A DNA stretch of 64,000 nucleotides from Agapetus fuscipes (taxonomy: Eukaryota > Arthropoda > Insecta > Trichoptera > Glossosomatidae): assembly GCA_951799405.1 (NCBI GenBank), contig OX637353.1, positions 2,480,001 through 2,544,000 on the forward strand, read 5' to 3'. A program made the translations under genes and the position numbers. This document shows, piece by piece, positions 1 through 11,259 of this stretch. Position 1 is the first letter of the stretch, and each line of letters starts with the position of its first letter. The notes beneath the pieces were generated by a model, which was given only the letters and a program-made list of their open reading frames with translations, searched no databases and was not told where the DNA came from.

Positions 1-67
1 AAGGACCATTGATCAACCTCACTGCACTCCTTTGCACAGAATCAAGTTGGTCACTCAACTTCTTGGG
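1..67 (-). pseudogene. LINE ORF2 fragment, downstream part
   Basis: Read on the minus strand this stretch continues the reading frame that stops at 3777, giving residues such as KKLSDQLDSVQRSAVRLING, typical of the region after the reverse transcriptase in CR1/Jockey-group non-LTR elements. The two parts were separated by the hAT element at 68-3768, and the 8 bases TTCTTGGG occur on both sides as its target-site duplication. The copy runs off the left edge of the window. Confidence 0.7.
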
Positions 68-411
68 CAGTGCCGGTTTTAGCACTACCAGCGCCCTGGG
101 CTAGATTTTTTAAGGCGCCCCCCCCCCCGCCTCCCTCCCACCTATTCGCCATTCGAAAATTCAAATTCATACGAAAAAAAGGAATGTAGTAACCATTTAT
201 TTAAAAAATGTATGACAATACAGTTGACAGCTAATCTAATGGTGGAAAATATAAACTTAGAGAGGGGATTTATGTCCAAAAAACTATTTTGAAAAATGAT
301 ACATTTTTTTAATACATTTTATCAAAAATAAGAGATGGACAAAAATGAAAATTTGACGAAAGTACAAAAAATGAACGAATGTAGAATAATTTGAAATTCA
401 ATATTTAGAAA

Positions 412-1431
412 AGGGCCGTCCATAAATTACGTCATCGATTTTGGCCGATTTTCGACCCCCCCCCCCCCCCCCCCCCCTTACAATCATCCTATAGTCATTA
501 TCTAATGACCCCCCCCCCCCCTCTTGCTGTAATAATGGATGAGCTTAATAAATAATAATATCATATTACTTGCATACTATATTGTATATTTTGTAGAAAT
601 TGGTATTTACAAGAACGATGTGGAAAAGAAAACACTGATTGGGAAAAGACGGAGCGATAGGGTGAGTAATGATTTTGTTAGAGAGGAATGTGGTGTAAGA
701 GAAAGTAAAGATTAAAAGAAGTATACTTAGATGGTTTGGACATTTGGAGAGAATGAATGAAGAAAGACTGACGAAGAAAGTATATGCTGCAAGAATTGAT
801 GGATGTCGTGGAAGAGGAAGACCGAGAAAGGTATGGATGGACCAAATTTTCGAAATAGCGAATGAATGGGATATCCAGAGTCATAATAAAAGGAGAGCTT
901 GTATGAAAAAGGTTATGGCTCTGGATGAAATGAAAGAAGCATGCAAGGATCGAAAGAAATGGCGGTTGATCTGTAATGCTGGCGGTTAAAGCTGAGGCTT
1001 TTTAAATTTAAAAAAATATGTTTTGTAGTTTTTAATTTTTTACTGTTTAATTGTTTGGAGTTTATTTGTTTTATATATTTGATTGTATTAATTGCTTGTA
1101 CTCCTTGACTGATAGGTTGGTATGCGGCTGACCACCCATACTGCCAATGTCACCCCTGCTTCAGGGAAGGTCGGCAAGAGTTGCAGGGCTTATGTTCATT
1201 TGAGATTGGGTTTTTTATATTGTAGGTCCACATGCGCCATGTGTAAGCGCGAAATTATGCATGTCTGCTTGTGGGAATGCATTTAATATGAATCTCAAAT
1301 GATACACATCTTTGCAGCTTAGATTTAGATTTTATTTAGATGTCATTTTTGATACTCGTACATCATTTGACATCATCTGCAGACCAGACCCCCCTCTCTT
1401 AATGCGAATGACGTAATATATGGACAGCCCC
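412..1431. mobile_element. MITE with AAA duplication, split by a LINE
   Basis: The termini GGGCCGTCCATAAATTACGT and the inverted right end (ACGTAATATATGGACAGCCC) match the intact copy at 7196-7449. Both copies are flanked by AAA on each side. A 3-bp A/T duplication with G-rich termini suggests PIF/Harbinger, but no transposase is present to prove it. The left half contains long C tracts near 457-477 and 510-520. The right half resumes at 1339 after the LINE at 621-1338. Confidence 0.75.
621..1338 (+). mobile_element. 5'-truncated RTE-like LINE ending in Repeat A
   Basis: A degraded reading frame at about 630-989 encodes the C-terminal end of an RTE-type polyprotein: a WFGHLERMNEERLTKKVY block and a GRGRPRKVW block, then a stop at 987-989. 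One frameshift lies near 705-720. About 115 bases after the stop, Repeat A begins (CTTGACTGATAGGTTGG, 1108) and ends in TTAGATTTAGATT. The insertion interrupts a MITE; comparison with the intact MITE at 7196-7449 shows a short duplication GATG (617-620 and 1339-1342). This copy and the one at 2325-3025 show that Repeat A is the 3' untranslated end of this LINE. Confidence 0.8.
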
Positions 1432-1434
1432 AAA

Positions 1435-2320
1435 GCACAAATTTAAAAAAAAATGGAAAAGACAGAAATAGTCTTACAACATAAAAATTGAAGAAATATA
1501 TATATATATATGAAATCTAAAATTAAACAAAGAAAAATTAAAAAAGAAAACAAAAACGAAGTCTTAGTCTAGACAGAAAAGTATTTACTTTAAAATAAAA
1601 ATATAATAGGAATGTAAAAAAAAAAAATAAGAAATATGGAAAAACCTAAAAATAGAAAGAATTTAAATTGTATTCAAAAATGAAAAATAAAATTCAAAAG
1701 ACAATAAAAATTAAAACTATTACATAGAACAAACCATAAAATCAAAAACTGAAAAAAACATATTAAAAATAATTAAACAACAAAAATTTTAAAACTTAGA
1801 ATGACAGAAAAAATAACGCATGTAAAAATTAAAAACTATTACATAAAGCAAACCATGTAATCAAATATTGAAAAAAACATATTAAAAAAAAATTAAACAA
1901 CAAAAAATTGAAAACTTAGAATGACAGAAAAAAACTAAAATATAAAATTTGAAAAAATAAGAAAATGGAAAGAATATAAATTATAAAAACGTGTAAATTT
2001 ATAAAAAAAGAAAAAAGATTTACGACTAACTGATTTCCATACAAAAATCAGCTGCATAAATATAAAAATCAACTATTTCATGCTTAACTTGAGGTCTAAT
2101 TTTGTACAATATAATGATATGTAAGAGGACAATCACGCCGAGTGTATATTTCGCATACCCGAAATACAAACCAAAAACTTACATCGTCCCGCACATCGAT
2201 ATATAGAACTGGATGTTTGATTTCTGCGAGTTATAGCCCTCTCCACTTTGCCCAGGATTCCTCTCTTCCCTACCATTCTTTCTAATACCTAAATCCGAAT
2301 CAGCTAGACCATTTTTAGAC
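1435..2320. other. A-rich low-complexity stretch, no gene
   Basis: Part of the hAT interior. It is A-rich with short degenerate internal repeats: blocks near 1735-1810 and 1850-1930 share AACAAACCAT/CAAACCATGT and GACAGAAAAA motifs. There is a short TA run near 1498-1510. I see no coding potential. Confidence 0.6.
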
Positions 2321-2324
2321 CACA

Positions 2325-3025
2325 TTTAAAGCTCTCGAATGCATGCCCACAAACAAACACGTGTCGGCAAGTTCGCGCTTACAATTGCTGAATGTGTACT
2401 TACAAATAAAATCCAAACCTCAAATGAACATAAGCGCTACAACTTTTGCCGACCTTCCTTAACACAGGGGTGACATTGGCAAAGTCAACCATTTTTTACA
2501 GTATGGGTGGTCAGCCTCATATCAACCTATAAGTCAAGGAATACAAATAATAAATAAGGTTTAAGTATAAAAAATAACAAAACCTTAAAAAGAAATCTAT
2601 ACAAAAAAGTCAATAATTTCCTATTCAAAAAATGTAACAAATTAATAAACCAATATAACAAATCAACATTGAAGATTAGCCGCCACTTCTTCCTGTCCTT
2701 GCATACTTCTTTCATTTCATCGAGAGTCAAAGTCTTTTTCATACATCCTTTTATTATGACTCTGTAAATCCCGTTCATTAGCTTTTTCAAAAATTTGATC
2801 CATCTATACTTTTCTAGGTCTTCTTCTACCACGACATCCATCTATTCTTGCAACATATACTTTCTTCGTCAGTCTTTCATCACTCATTCTCTTCATATGC
2901 CCGAGCCATCTTAGCAAACTTCTTTTCATCTTCAATTTCACACTTTCTCTTACACCATATTCTTCTCTTACAAGATCATTCCTCACCCTGTCACTCTGAT
3001 TTTTTCCCAATCATACTTCTTAGAT
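2325..3025 (-). mobile_element. 5'-truncated RTE-like LINE ending in Repeat A
   Basis: On the minus strand, about 3020 down to 2680 encodes the same C-terminal block as the copy at 621-1338 (RSLLRWLGHMKRMSDERLTK, then DEMKEVCKDRKKWRL), with a frameshift near 2815. A roughly 120-base A/T-rich spacer follows, then Repeat A from 2540 to 2330. Domain order, spacer length and the position of Repeat A match the other copy, so the two are independent insertions of one family. Confidence 0.8.
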
Positions 3026-3295
3026 AGTCCATTTTTTAAATCATCCTTCTTAAAATAATTTCAGTCATTCATAATTAAAACATTTAACGAAATAAAAAAC
3101 AAGGTTGTGCAATACATTATGTACCCTTTGAAAGTAAAAAGAAATATACCTATAGCAATAACAAAAAAAAACTTAATTTTTCTTTTCACTTCTTCTAAGA
3201 ATGTAACAATTATTTTACAGGTTCAATTTTTACTGTTTACGAAAAATAAATATGTTTATAAGAAATATAAATATGAAAAATAAAAATAAACATTA

Positions 3296-3545
3296 TTACC
3301 TCTTGACTGATAGGTTGGTATGCGGCTGACGACCCATACTGTAAAAAATGGTTCACTTTGCCAATGTCACCCTGCTTCAGGGAAGGCCGGCAAGAGCTGC
3401 AGGGCTTATGTTCATTTGAGATTGGGTTTTTTATATTGTTGGTCCACTTGCAGCATGTGTAAGCGCGAAATTATGCATGTCTGCTTGTGGGAATGCATTT
3501 AATATGAATCTCAAGTGATACATATCTTTGCAGCTTAGATTTAGA
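3296..3545 (+). repeat. Repeat A copy
   Basis: Starts with CTTGACTGATAGGTTGG and ends with CTTAGATTTAGATTTAGAT. It has no LINE reading frame upstream, so it is a short 3'-end copy or a SINE sharing that end. It lies inside the hAT at 68-3768. Confidence 0.85.
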
Positions 3546-3776
3546 TTTAGATGATTACTGTGTAGTCGAAAACGTTTATGTCCAAATAATTAAAAAATAA
3601 AGAGTGAAAATAAAAACAGTGTTTTAATAACTTAAAGAAAATATGTTCGAGTTTTAATGCCCCAAAAACAAAATCACTATAAAATATAAAGGGGCGCCGC
3701 AGGCGCCCCTTCATACCTGGCGCCCCTGGGCGGTCGCCCGACCGCGCCCAACCCTAACGCCGGTACTGTTCTTGGG

Positions 3777-4345
3777 CATGCCAGACCAGAAATGGCTGCC
3801 ATACTCGATAATGGGCTGGATTTGGGATTTACACAGAGTCAATAACTGGGCTGAAGTAAAAAACCTACGGGCTCTGTATAATATGCCGAGTCGCCGGAAA
3901 GTGGAATTTGTGCGAGACTCAATAGCATCATGGTATTTTAACTCTGATGAAAGAGAAACACCGAGAAGATGTAAGTGTTCATGGTTAGGGAGGGAGACAT
4001 TGTCGAAAATTGGGAGATAGTTGTATGGAATCCTTTTTAACGATATCAGACATGCTTGAGTCTTTTTGATGTTGAATTCAACAAGGTTGTCAGTGCCCCA
4101 ACGGCTGACAGCTCTGAAATCTATATTGATCATTGAAACTAATGATTCACGAGCAATAGATATCGCTGAACTATTTGGGGGCTTTGCAAAAGAGAAACCG
4201 TCATGTATTGTACTGTCATTGGCATAGCAGTGGAAAGGTGCACTTGCACAGGATAGTAAATCATTGATGTTCATAAGAAAAAGTATCGGAGACATGACGG
4301 ATCCTTGGGGAACACCGGAATTGATTGGTAGCAGAGCACATTTAC
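3777..4345 (-). pseudogene. LINE reverse transcriptase fragment (CR1/Jockey group)
   Basis: The minus-strand frame encodes the C-terminal half of a non-LTR reverse transcriptase: SGVPQGSVMSPILF (palm region before the catalytic motif), then YANDSTIHDG at the position of the YADD catalytic box, then the thumb and connector region ending in IIEYGSHFWSG. The box reads YAND, so one catalytic aspartate is replaced by asparagine and this copy should be inactive. The 5' end is truncated at about 4345. The frame resumes at 67-1 beyond a hAT insertion. Clade assignment is by motif resemblance only. Confidence 0.8.
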
Positions 4346-5592
4346 TGTATCAAAACATTACCGGTTATTTATAAAAAAAAAAAAAATTATGTGCTTGTGA
4401 GCCACAGATGCGGAAATTGACTTGACTGATCTTTTGCACCCAAAACTATATTAAAAAGTGATAAGTTCTACGACTCTCAGCGTTATATATACGGACAGGG
4501 TCAGTAAACCACCAAGTGTTTCTTTCATTTTCATGGATTCGCTCTGGTGAATGTATTTTCGAATACTTTCAAGTAATATTTTGTATTGCAGACATGTTTT
4601 AAAATTATTAAAAATAATTGTGAAATTATGAAAATAAGTAGATATGTTTGACAGTTGAGCGATGTCATGAGCATTATAGCAGTGATTCTAAGAAGGTATT
4701 CTCCATGCCCCCACTGTTGTACGACTAGACCACAGACTAGACTATTCCAGGTAATAATGCTCCAAGCTGGGTTGTTACTCCCCCCTCCCCTTAATCTCCT
4801 GCCCCCTTTCTCCCGCCCCGCCCCACCCGGCAGTCTCCAGGGACGCCATCTCAACCTGCAACCAGTGCCGTGTGTGACATAATTATACTCTGTTACAGAA
4901 ATAAAATAAAGTTTAATACCTATCAATGATTGCAATAAGTCAAAACATTTTTTAAATATGTTTATAGAGAATTCGCAAGCAAGGAAAAAAACATTTTCAT
5001 TATATTTTCCATAGTGAAAAGGCACAATTGTTAGTAGCAGGGTTTTGAATTTTCTGCTCTTGCTTCAATAATGCGTTTCATCAATTTCGATTTTGAAACC
5101 AAATTTTAAATTAAAGATTAATAATGCAAGGAATCAATTTTGATAGAAAAATATTTTTGGACCCAACTAATATTTAAAAAAAATATATAATCTAGTGGAA
5201 AACTAGTTAAGTAGTGGTTGTAAACTTGTATTCTGTTAGTTAACATTATTCGTAATAAAAAACGTGTATAACGTCACTCATCAATAATTTCATATTTATT
5301 TTGTCCTAACCAGATGCAAAGCATAATTTAAAAACACTTTTCTTTAAATACAATGGAACGTGTTAATGATGACGACACATTGGTTTTTGTTTATTTTCAT
5401 ACCGCGTGGTTTGTCAAGTCAGTCATTATTCTACTAACGTATAATATTCTGTGAATGATATAAGCAGTTTTATTCAGAGTCAGTCGAAAACTAATCTTTA
5501 ATTTAATTACAACATATAGCCGGTACATTGAAACAAGCTTGTTCAAGGAGCCCCCATCTTTGTAAAAAAATGGGGTTCTGGATTCTTTAATA
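4346..5592. other. No gene recognised; one GC-rich patch
   Basis: Mostly AT-rich. A C-rich patch at about 4765-4860 stands out (CCGCCCCGCCCCACCCGG) but carries no convincing exon or known repeat. The rest looks like unique or very old intergenic or intronic sequence. Confidence 0.4.
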
Positions 5593-5682
5593 TCTTAAAA
5601 CAGGCTTGTCCAACATACGGCCCGCGACGACATCTAGTTATTGCGCAATATGTATTTCATCTATTAAAGGCAGCATGGCAAA

Positions 5683-5935
5683 TGGTTGGTATGCGGCTGA
5701 CCACCCATACTGTAAAAAATGGTTCACTTTGCCAATGTCACCCCTGTTTCAGGGAAGGTCGGCAAGAGTTGCAGGGCTTATGTTCATTTGAGATTGGGTT
5801 TTTTATATTGTAGGTCCACATGCGGCATGTGTAAGCGCGAAATTATGCATGTCTGCTTATGGTAATGCATTTAATATGAATCTCAAATGATACATATCTT
5901 TGCAGCCTAGATTTAGATTAGATTTAGAAAGGCAG
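5683..5935 (+). repeat. Repeat A copy
   Basis: Begins at GGTTGGTATGCGGCTGACC, about 15 bases short of the usual head, and ends in TTAGATTAGATTTAGA. It is nested in the hAT at 5601-6143. Confidence 0.85.
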
Positions 5936-5964
5936 CGGTTTTTTTCAAATTGGGGGGCGCGATA

Positions 5965-6098
5965 AAACAAATTGGGGTTTGAAATAAACACCGAAACGGG
6001 AAATCATTTCTGACACCCTCGGCGGGATTCAAACCCGAGCTCACGGCATGAAATGCAAGCACTCTACCAACTGAGCTATCGACCGGACTTACTTACAA
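5965..6098 (-). repeat. tRNA-derived SINE, type T1, truncated
   Basis: On the minus strand it starts GGTCGATAGCTCAGTTGGTA (an A-box-like tRNA D-arm) and has GGGTTTGAATCCCG (B box, T-arm), then the T1 body starting GTGTCAGAAATGATTTCCCG. The tail is cut short after about 130 bases compared with the 330-base copy at 34243-34568. Confidence 0.8.
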
Positions 6099-6151
6099 AA
6101 GTACTAAATCCGGCCCGCCACGATTTTGAGTTGGGCACCCCTGTCTTAGAA

Positions 6152-7142
6152 GGTGTTTTAGTGCTGGTTGATATGCGGTTTTTGTATAGAAAAACCTTGA
6201 TCAATGAAATTGGATTTCAAAGAGGGTTAATTTCTGAGGGAAATATTGAAACTGGCAGGTCATTTTATATTGAATGTTAGGAAAAGAAATGAATCGCGAT
6301 GATCACACAATGTTCATTACATTGTAATTAGAGCAGAATCAATTAATTACAAGAAAAACAGTTTATCCTTATGCATTCAGCATTTACAGACGTATTCAAT
6401 AAATAAAGGAAAATAATGCAACTGTTCAAAAAATGTAATCACATTGGTGAACATCTAGATAAACTGTGACCTTATGTTAAGCCAACATGCTTTTTCAGAA
6501 TTTGAACTTTCGCAAATAATAGATAATTACGTAGAAGGGTCGAATCACATATGTGGTTTTTGTTTCTACATTCTTTAAGCTGTTTTTGTTGTTGGCAATG
6601 CTGTCCCCCAGGAGGCACTGCCCGCCACTGGCGACTGCTCATGTCGCGGGCGGGTTCACAAACCTTTGGGTAGAGCCTGCTGGCCTAAGCCAGGGGCCAC
6701 TAGCGGCGGACCGCGATCTAAAGGAAACCGTAAAAATATCCTCAGTCAGTACTGAATTAATCACTAGCACTGCTCTCTGTCACTTATTAACTTTTTGTAA
6801 TTATTTACATGATTCATTTCATACGCTGACTTTGAACTAGAGAATCGAGTTCTAGATAAATACCTCAGTTCTCAGTTTTTACTTTCACATCCATCTCTTT
6901 CCAAAGTTTTTTTTGGGGACGTACGCATGTATTTGAGATAATGGGTCACGCACATGTGACACAGACCAAAATTGTGATGTCACACGGCGGAGTAGCTAAG
7001 GAAAAGAAAAAAAATATTGTGTTATTGGTTCATAAGGTCCATAGTAACATGCCATGAAAAAGCAAATTTGCAACATCCGTTATGTACGGTAAGGTGTATA
7101 ATCTTGAATGTAAGTTAAAAAGATACTTTAACATAAAAAAAA
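6152..7142. other. No gene recognised; possible lone hAT end at 6690
   Basis: A GC-rich patch at 6600-6730 contains CAGGGGCCACTAGCGGCGGA, which looks like a hAT terminus, but I found no partner end or duplication. The remainder is AT-rich with no readable gene. Confidence 0.35.
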
Positions 7143-7546
7143 ATCATATTAAATGCATGCCCACAATGAGATACGTGTAAGCCCACGCTTACAAAGGGGC
7201 TGTCCATATATTACGTCATTCGCATTAAGGGGGGGGGGGAGTCTGGTCTGCGGATGATGGCAAATGATGTACGAGTACCAAAAGTGACGTCGTTCTTGTA
7301 AATTCCAATTTCTACAAAATATACAAAATATTATCCATTATTACAGCAAGAGGGGAGGGGGGGTCATTAGATAATGACCATAGGATGATTGTAAGGGGGG
7401 GGGGGTCGAAAATCGGCCAAAATCGATGGCGTAATTTATGGACGGCCCCAAATGCTGTATGTGTACTGACAAATAAATATCCAATCACCCTGGAACTTTT
7501 GCCAAGCTTCCCTGAAACAGGAATAAAATTGGCAAAGTGAAACAAG
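7143..7546 (-). repeat. Repeat A copy interrupted by a MITE
   Basis: The 3' part (7143-7195) and the 5' part (7450-7546) are the two sides of one minus-strand Repeat A. The junction CGCTTACAAATGCTG is restored if the MITE and one AAA are removed. The head beyond the GGTTCACTTTGCC block is missing. Confidence 0.8.
7196..7449. mobile_element. 254-bp MITE, PIF/Harbinger-like
   Basis: Termini are GGGGCTGTCCATATATTACG and (reverse complement of the right end) GGGGCCGTCCATAAATTACG, flanked by AAA (7193-7195 and 7450-7452). The interior holds two G runs and is a full-length relative of the split element at 412-1431. It inserted into Repeat A, and the empty site can be read from other Repeat A copies, so the 3-bp duplication is directly supported. 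Superfamily is inferred from duplication length. Confidence 0.8.
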
Positions 7547-7959
7547 TATTGATGAATACCTAATTCGATCTGAAGCATATTCCAAGCATACGCTTAGAAT
7601 GCTTCAGATCGAATTTGAACTTGCGTATGTTCTCTAAAAAAAATTTATGCTTGTATAAATTATTTTGAATACTCCATTACCCTACACAAATTTATTGGAA
7701 AATTATAGCTTGATCTGAAAACAATAAATGATTTCTTCAATTAGGTGTTTTACTCCAAGAAATGTTGACAACCCCTGTAATGGACTCTAGCTTGAGCAGG
7801 TAGAAACACAACATTGAACGCAAACCTTCGACTCACGCTCCTCTCTGTGCAACGAAGGCAAACTGACACCGAGCTCGCCGGCCAATGCTTGTTCCGTACT
7901 CCGTAGTCACTTTAGTTCAACAGTCCACCGCCAATCTTCGGCGCAGTGTGTTCGCTTAG

Positions 7960-8308
7960 TTTGTATTTTGCTCAGTTCAAAACGAGTTTTCGGATCTGTT
8001 GTACTCTGCGTGCACTCAAAGTATCGATAGAATTTTATCTAACGAAGATTTAAAAATTAAACTTAAAAATCTACTAGTTACTAATACCTTAGTTTATTAA
8101 GAGTTACAAAGTACTTGTTTCGTGTGTGTGTGTTATGTTCTTTGGATAAGAATACTCAGAACATGCAGTGGACTGGGTTGGGAGCTTACACAGTGGAGTG
8201 TTTTATTCAAGTGGTTGATAAGTGAAAGGAAGGAATGCTGTGGAAAAATGTGACAAAATATTGTGAACAAAAATGTTGCTTTATATAAGGATTACCATTG
8301 GCCGGCCT
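7960..8308 (+). promoter_or_regulatory. Candidate promoter and untranslated first exon
   Basis: A locally GC-richer stretch (7790-8040) contains CTCAGTTCAAAACG, an arthropod-type initiator (TCAGTT), followed about 18 bases later by TCGGATCT, close to a pause-button motif. It is followed by sequence with only short upstream reading frames and, at 8308/8309, a donor-like TTAG|GTAAAC. This would suit the untranslated first exon of a plus-strand gene, possibly the PLEKHA/kramer homologue. It is inference from weak motifs. No transcript data are available. Confidence 0.25.
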
Positions 8309-8319
8309 TAGGTAAACGA

Positions 8320-8990
8320 AGCTTTTTTTTATTCATCAAAATAATGGGAACAGGAATGAATGAATTTAATTCTGGAATATCGTTTATATTTTAGACAGCA
8401 ACTCTTTTATCATCGTCATAATCATTATCCTTGGGACCACAAATTGGGCCCTGGGGTGGATTTTTTTTGGGGCGAGTAAGGTTTTCTAGGAAGAGATGCG
8501 GGTCTGTAGTAACTAGTAGGTGAGCATGAAAAACGCTAGACATATTATAATAGCTATCAAGATCGAATACAATATTTTCATGCATATTTTACCAGCATAT
8601 TAATGTTTATTTTATTCTGTTTTATTCGAAATAATGTAAAAAATTCCCCAAATTTTGCTTACCTGCAGGTGTTGCTATAGCAACTAAGAACAAAAATAAA
8701 ACAAATAGATTCATGATTATGCTATAACCGATGGCGAGATAATAGTTTCTTCTACCAAATACATGAATTTTTTTTGGTCATTCGATTGAATTTTATCCAT
8801 GTTTTATCGTCATTAACTGGATAATATGTAATTTCGACGTTAAAACAACTAGTAAGGACATGTCAATTACCTTGAATTTGGGCTGTACAAACGATCTCAT
8901 TCCTGTGATACATGCATACTGCATGTTGAAAACATGTCTTTCCTTTAATGTTTATGTTATGATGTCGATATCATGAAGTCATGCACCTGA
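8320..8990. other. No gene recognised
   Basis: AT-rich sequence without recognisable repeats or coding signal. It would be intronic if the candidate first exon at 7960-8308 is real. Confidence 0.35.
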
Positions 8991-8998
8991 AGTGCGAG

Positions 8999-9608
8999 TA
9001 GGGATGGGCTATATATATCGATATATCAAAAGTACCGATATATTTTTAGAAAAATATCGATATTAGAAATATCGATTAATCGATATTTCGATATACTTAT
9101 TTTCGATATATTATATCGAAATATCGATTAATCGATATTTCGATATATTTAAGTATCAAGATCGTATCAAAAACGATATTTTTTTGCAAATGTGATTTTG
9201 CTTCCCACACTTAACATGTGGTAGCGAATCGCATGTCCCCCCCCCCCCGGCAACAGTAAAAGATGAAGTTTTTGAAAATGTTCGTGTTTCCACCCACTCA
9301 CCCCCCCCCCGCCCCCCGTTGACAGATTTTTTACCCAAAAAAATTTCGAAATTTTGAGACGTTACCCGCCAGCGACCGATATTTTGATTTGAAAATTTCG
9401 ATATTTTTTTGGAAACGCGTCTTCCCCCCCCCCCCCTCGACAGATTTTTTACCCCAAAAATTTCGGAATTGTAAGACGTTTTTAGAGGTTGTAAATTTTG
9501 AGGAAAAAATATCGAAATATCGATATTTTTTCTTCGATATATTTCGATAGTGTTTAAAAATATCGATTCTATATATATCGATATTTTTTTCACATTTGCC
9601 CATGTTTA
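8999..9608. mobile_element. hAT-type MITE packed with TATCGATA-like motifs
   Basis: The ends TAGGGATGGGC and (reverse complement of the right end) TAAACATGGGC are flanked by an exact 8-bp duplication AGTGCGAG (8991-8998 and 9609-9616). Both ends carry long runs of ATCGAT/TATCGATA palindromes (9010-9180 and 9500-9590). The centre has three C tracts and a tandem repeat of about 110 bp whose units include GACAGATTTTTTACCC (near 9320 and 9440). There is no transposase. The open frames across it are a by-product of the simple sequence. Confidence 0.85.
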
Positions 9609-9616
9609 AGTGCGAG

Positions 9617-11255
9617 GTTTTTTTTAAACAATAATTCTGTCAACTTCCTGTTTCGCTTTTATTACTTTTTACTGGTATCTGGCGCGTGTAAGTAAATAAA
9701 TAAATAGAACGCGTTTTCTTATCAATGTAACAAAAAAAGATAACCTTACTGACTTCATTTAGTTAAGTTGAATTAATTTTACTTTTAAAATTGATCCAAT
9801 ATTGTTGAGAGCTGTGATTCCATAATCTATTGGTAGGTACTCTTCTTAAATTAAAAAAAGGAAACATGTTTTTTCTTTCTATTTGTAAAGCGACACGACG
9901 ATAAAAGCGAGGGAAATTTGAATTACATTTTTTTTTTTTTTTATAAAAGTGAGGGAATTAGCTTAGAAAATATTGGATTTAATTTAGGAATCTTGATAGT
10001 TCAAAATTGTAGGTACTTACACAAAACGTAGTTAGTAGGTTATCTTTTATTACCCATGTTTGATGAAACTACGTGCATTTTTAGGATATGAATCATTTTC
10101 TGTGTATTATAAATAAATCAAACAATACATGTCGTCCGGCTGGGATTTTTGGAATTTTATTTCTTAGAAGATAATAGTTCAGTGTTTCTTGGTAAATTGG
10201 TACTTACTCGGACCATTCATTTACTAATGAGAGTGGACAAGAACAAACCTTCCATGAGTTAAACCAAAATATGTTGATTTAAAAATTCCGATTCAAATGT
10301 TAGATTCGTTTATTTTGTTACGTTCATGAAGTCGAATTGTGTATGTTGTCGAGCTGAGAGATGTTGCTAGAAAGCACGGGAACAATCTCGAAGTTCAACG
10401 AGTAAATCATGTTTCGTAAATCAGGACATGAATCTCTCCGACCAAAAAAAAGAATTATAAGATAGGCAGCTTCTTTCACATTAAAAGATAACAATAATAA
10501 TAGTCATTAAAAGTGTATCCGTTCAGATCCCAAGAAAAAAAAAAATCATATCTTCAAAATTCACGTGTTTTTATTTTATTTTTGTATCAAAAAAGGGTAA
10601 AAAAAACTGCTGTGGCATTTAAGAATTAAAAAAAAATACTTTTTCACTTTTAGCCTAGGTACAATATTCCAGTTAAATTATGTTTTGGGGGGGCTCGCCC
10701 GTAGACTTCTCTGTCTCCTCGTTACACACTATTCATATTATCAGTATGAGTTCCAGCCACTGTGCCGAGTCTGTGATTTTGTAAAGATATGCACGAGCAG
10801 TCCTGCTTCTGGCGCGTTGTGAATTTCGATCATCGCATCGCTCGGAGGGGCGCCTCCACTCCCTCACCCTCCGATACAACACTACGCGATAACCCGTTCT
10901 GGTCCCAGCAGAGGAATGCAACACTTCTTCCTTCATCATATTATCATCACCTCATGCTCTAATGTGGAGGATGTTACCCGGGGATAAAGGTGCACCTTGC
11001 CTTTGTGTGATAAAAAAACGTCGAATGGAAAGATTCCACCTTTTTTCATATTGTTGTGCCCAGACTTGGGGGATTATCTAGAATAGAAAAGCTATGCTTT
11101 TTATGGTTGTTGAATCTCCGGTTCTATTTTATTTTTCGTAATATAAAAAAAAACTTAACATTATTTTTTACCATCTTTATGAAAATACAAACAGACCGTG
11201 TCTTTTTTTAATTTTTAATGGTTTTTGTTTTGTCAGCATTAACAAAAATGTTTGG
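9617..11255. other. No gene recognised; GC-richer patch at 10690-10990
   Basis: Mainly AT-rich. The patch at 10690-10990 has higher GC and an unremarkable minus-strand frame of 68 codons (10733-10939) that matches nothing I know. It could be an old repeat or an exon, and I cannot tell which. Confidence 0.3.
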
Positions 11256-11259
11256 TTTT

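Larger units (their letters stand above)
68..3768. mobile_element. hAT transposon, non-autonomous, with nested insertions
   Basis: The ends are inverted and imperfect: CAGTGCCGGTTTTAG on the left, and CAGTACCGGCGTTAG as the reverse complement of the right end. They are flanked by an exact 8-bp duplication TTCTTGGG (60-67 and 3769-3776). An 8-bp duplication and CAG-type termini are diagnostic of hAT. No transposase frame is visible. The interior is AT-rich filler carrying a MITE (412-1431) that is itself split by a LINE, another LINE 3' end (2325-3025) and a Repeat A copy (3296-3545). The element landed in a LINE whose halves lie at 1-67 and 3777-4345. Confidence 0.85.
5601..6143. mobile_element. 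hAT-type non-autonomous element
   Basis: The left end CAGGCTTGTCCAACATACGG and the right end (reverse complement CAGGGGTGCCCAACTC) are imperfect inverted termini. The flanks TCTTAAAA (5593-5600) and TCTTAGAA (6144-6151) match at 7 of 8 bases, as expected for an aged hAT duplication. The interior is mostly two later insertions: Repeat A at 5683-5935 and a tRNA-derived SINE at 5965-6098. No transposase is present. Confidence 0.75.

Noticed and set aside
6690..6720. hAT element with end CAGGGGCCACTAGCGGCG
   Set aside because: No inverted partner or 8-bp duplication found in the window.
9156..9603. Long minus-strand frames of up to 145 codons
   Set aside because: They arise from the simple ATCGAT and C-run sequence inside a MITE; the translations are low-complexity Lys/Ile/Ser strings.
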